A stretch of 64,000 nt of DNA from Dipteris shenzhenensis (lineage: Eukaryota; Polypodiophyta; Polypodiopsida; Gleicheniales): assembly GCA_047967505.1 (NCBI GenBank), contig CM106539.1. One strand, 5' to 3'. Made by a program: the position numbers and the translations under genes. The notes beneath the pieces were generated by a model. The model was not told where the DNA came from, did no database searches, and saw only the letters and a program-made list of their open reading frames with translations. Every line of letters begins with the position of its first letter. Within the stretch, counting starts at the first letter, position 1. Shown in pieces: positions 62,761-64,000 of this stretch.

Positions 62761-63437
62761 CCTTCTTCCTAGCAACTTCCTTCAAGACACTGGGAGAGAG
62801 AACTCAACCTGGTGGTGAGCTCCCTGTAATCGAGCACAACCTTTGACAGAGGGCAAAAGAAATCAATCTGGTGGTGAGCTCCAATAAACTAATGCTCTCA
62901 CTATGTTGGAGCTCACCACCAAGTTGAGTTCTCCCCCCAGTGCCGAAGGTTGTGCTCAATTATGAGCGGCTCTCCACCAAGTTGACCAGTGCATGACGAA
63001 ACAACGAGATATGCTACTAGCTTGAGTTCTCCTCTCCCCTACCCATGGATAGGCATAGAAAAGGCCTCGTGTGCTCAGGTATGAGAGCTGGTTCTCTGTC
63101 ACTATAGGCTGGGTCTCAACCACATCATGGTGGTCTCCAAACATAGTGCCAACACTAGCTTATTTTCCATTGAGCTTACTAACCAAAAGAAGGGTACGAT
63201 GTTGAAAAAACCTTGGCTACTTGAACAGGTCGAGATCCTAAAACGAAACCTTGGAAGGGTCTCCAACATGAGGACATTCGTAGCTGAGAATGGGATCAAA
63301 CGTGATGGACCTGAAATCCATTCGGCAATCCCCCCTTAAGACCCGTTTCCCTTGGCACCCCATCCTGCAACTCCCTTGGTCATGGCTATGGCTAGTGGAG
63401 TGTTGCAAGATGGAGAGCTAAGGCAAACAATGGATCT
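62761..63437. other. No gene; short repeated phrases
   Basis: AGCTCACCACCA(A/G)GTTGAGTTCTC and its variants recur around 62,790-62,990 in both orientations (GGTGGTGAGCTCC at 62,809 and 62,869). The frame at 63,127-63,339 shows nothing recognisable. Confidence 0.4.
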
Positions 63438-64000
63438 CTTTCCTCCTTTTCCTTCTCTCTTTTCCCTCTTCTCTCCTCTCTTATTTCCTCTCCTTCCTCT
63501 CTTCTCCTCTCTTCCTCCCTCTTTCCCCTATTTTCCTCTTTCTTTCTCTCTTTTCCTCCTCTCTTTCCCTTCTTTTCCTCCCTCTTCTCTCTTTTCCTCT
63601 CTCTTCCTCTCTTTTCCCCTTTCTCTTTTCTCCTCTCCTCCTCTCTTCTCCTCCTCTTTCCCCTCTCCTTTTTCCTCTCTTTTCCTTTGTTTCGTCCTCT
63701 CTTCCTCCCTTTTCCTCTCTTTCATTCTCTCATTTCCTCTCTTTCTTTCTCTCTTTTCCTTCTCTTTCCCTCTCTTTTCCCTCTCTTTTACTCTCTTTCC
63801 TTCTTTCTTTTCCTCCTCTCTTTTCCTTCTCTTTCCCTCTCTTCTCCTCCTCTCTTTCATTCTCTCTTTTCCTCTCTTCCCTTATCTCTTTTTCCGTCTC
63901 TCTTTTCCTCTCTTTCCTTATCTCTTTTCCTCGTCTCTTTCCTTATCTCTTTTCCTCCTCTCTTTCCTTCTCTCTTTTCCTCTCTTTCCTTCTCTCTTTT
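63438..64000 (+). repeat. Homopyrimidine tract, truncated by window end
   Basis: About 560 bp are almost exclusively C and T, built from TTTCC, TCTCT and CCTCTC units with a loose 15-25 bp period. The complementary strand is all purine, and its 110-codon frame at 63,528-63,860 (only K, R, E and G with a few others) is a translation artefact. Confidence 0.9.

Noticed and set aside
63528-63860. 110-codon K/E/R/G frame at the window end
   Set aside because: It is a translation of the homopurine strand of the polypyrimidine tract.

Overview
The window is nuclear DNA of a land plant. It contains a split EXO70 exocyst gene with twelve GT-AG exons, PPR-type coding sequence, Copia and Gypsy LTR retrotransposons with initiator-Met tRNA primer sites, and long stretches of decayed repeats. 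The style of the PPR repeats (YGKCGSL.DAR..F..MPQRDVVSW and AQNGHGKEALQLF) and the repeat-swollen introns suggest a large-genome seedless plant such as a lycophyte or fern. That placement is inference, and no bacterial-type feature is present.

Layout. 1-6,200: repeats (a 1.1 kb segment that recurs at 15.46 kb, a tRNA-derived SINE, several tandem arrays). 6,200-15,780: two copies of one Copia family facing each other, a fairly complete one on the minus strand (6.2-10.9 kb plus leader) and a 5'-truncated, decayed one on the plus strand (12.9-15.8 kb). 15.5-18.1 kb: the second copy of the 1.1 kb repeat and a ~180-bp tandem array. 19,204-50,156 (minus): one intact EXO70A-type gene, 656 codons in 12 exons over 31 kb. 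50.3-50.9 kb: a compound GT/GA/A minisatellite just upstream of its start. 51.7-54.3 kb (plus): a PPR-DYW pseudogene with three in-frame stops and three degenerate copies of its C-terminal domain. 55.4-61 kb (minus): a decayed chromodomain Gypsy element split by a 1.2-kb DNA transposon with a 10-bp target duplication. 61.5-64 kb: tandem repeats and a 560-bp homopyrimidine tract running off the window end.

The EXO70 gene is the organising feature. Intron 1 (17.0 kb) holds a related LTR, then a Gypsy element whose gag gene is cut by a younger nested element. That younger element has 2.2-kb LTRs and gag-like coding only, so it is a large non-autonomous retrotransposon. Its target site is a short ACGT duplication, and removing the insert rejoins the Gypsy gag codon exactly. 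Intron 10 (7.4 kb) holds a Copia element with a perfect CAAAC target duplication, initiator-Met primer site and polypurine tract, but no gag or protease and a mutated integrase. None of these insertions touches an EXO70 exon, and every exon joins in phase.

I found no tRNA or rRNA gene, CRISPR array or bacterial-type operon. The best candidates for something little described are the non-autonomous element at 37.8-44.8 kb with its unusual gene order, the SINE that has an empty-site allele in the same window, and clusters of ACGT-core motifs inside retrotransposon regulatory regions.
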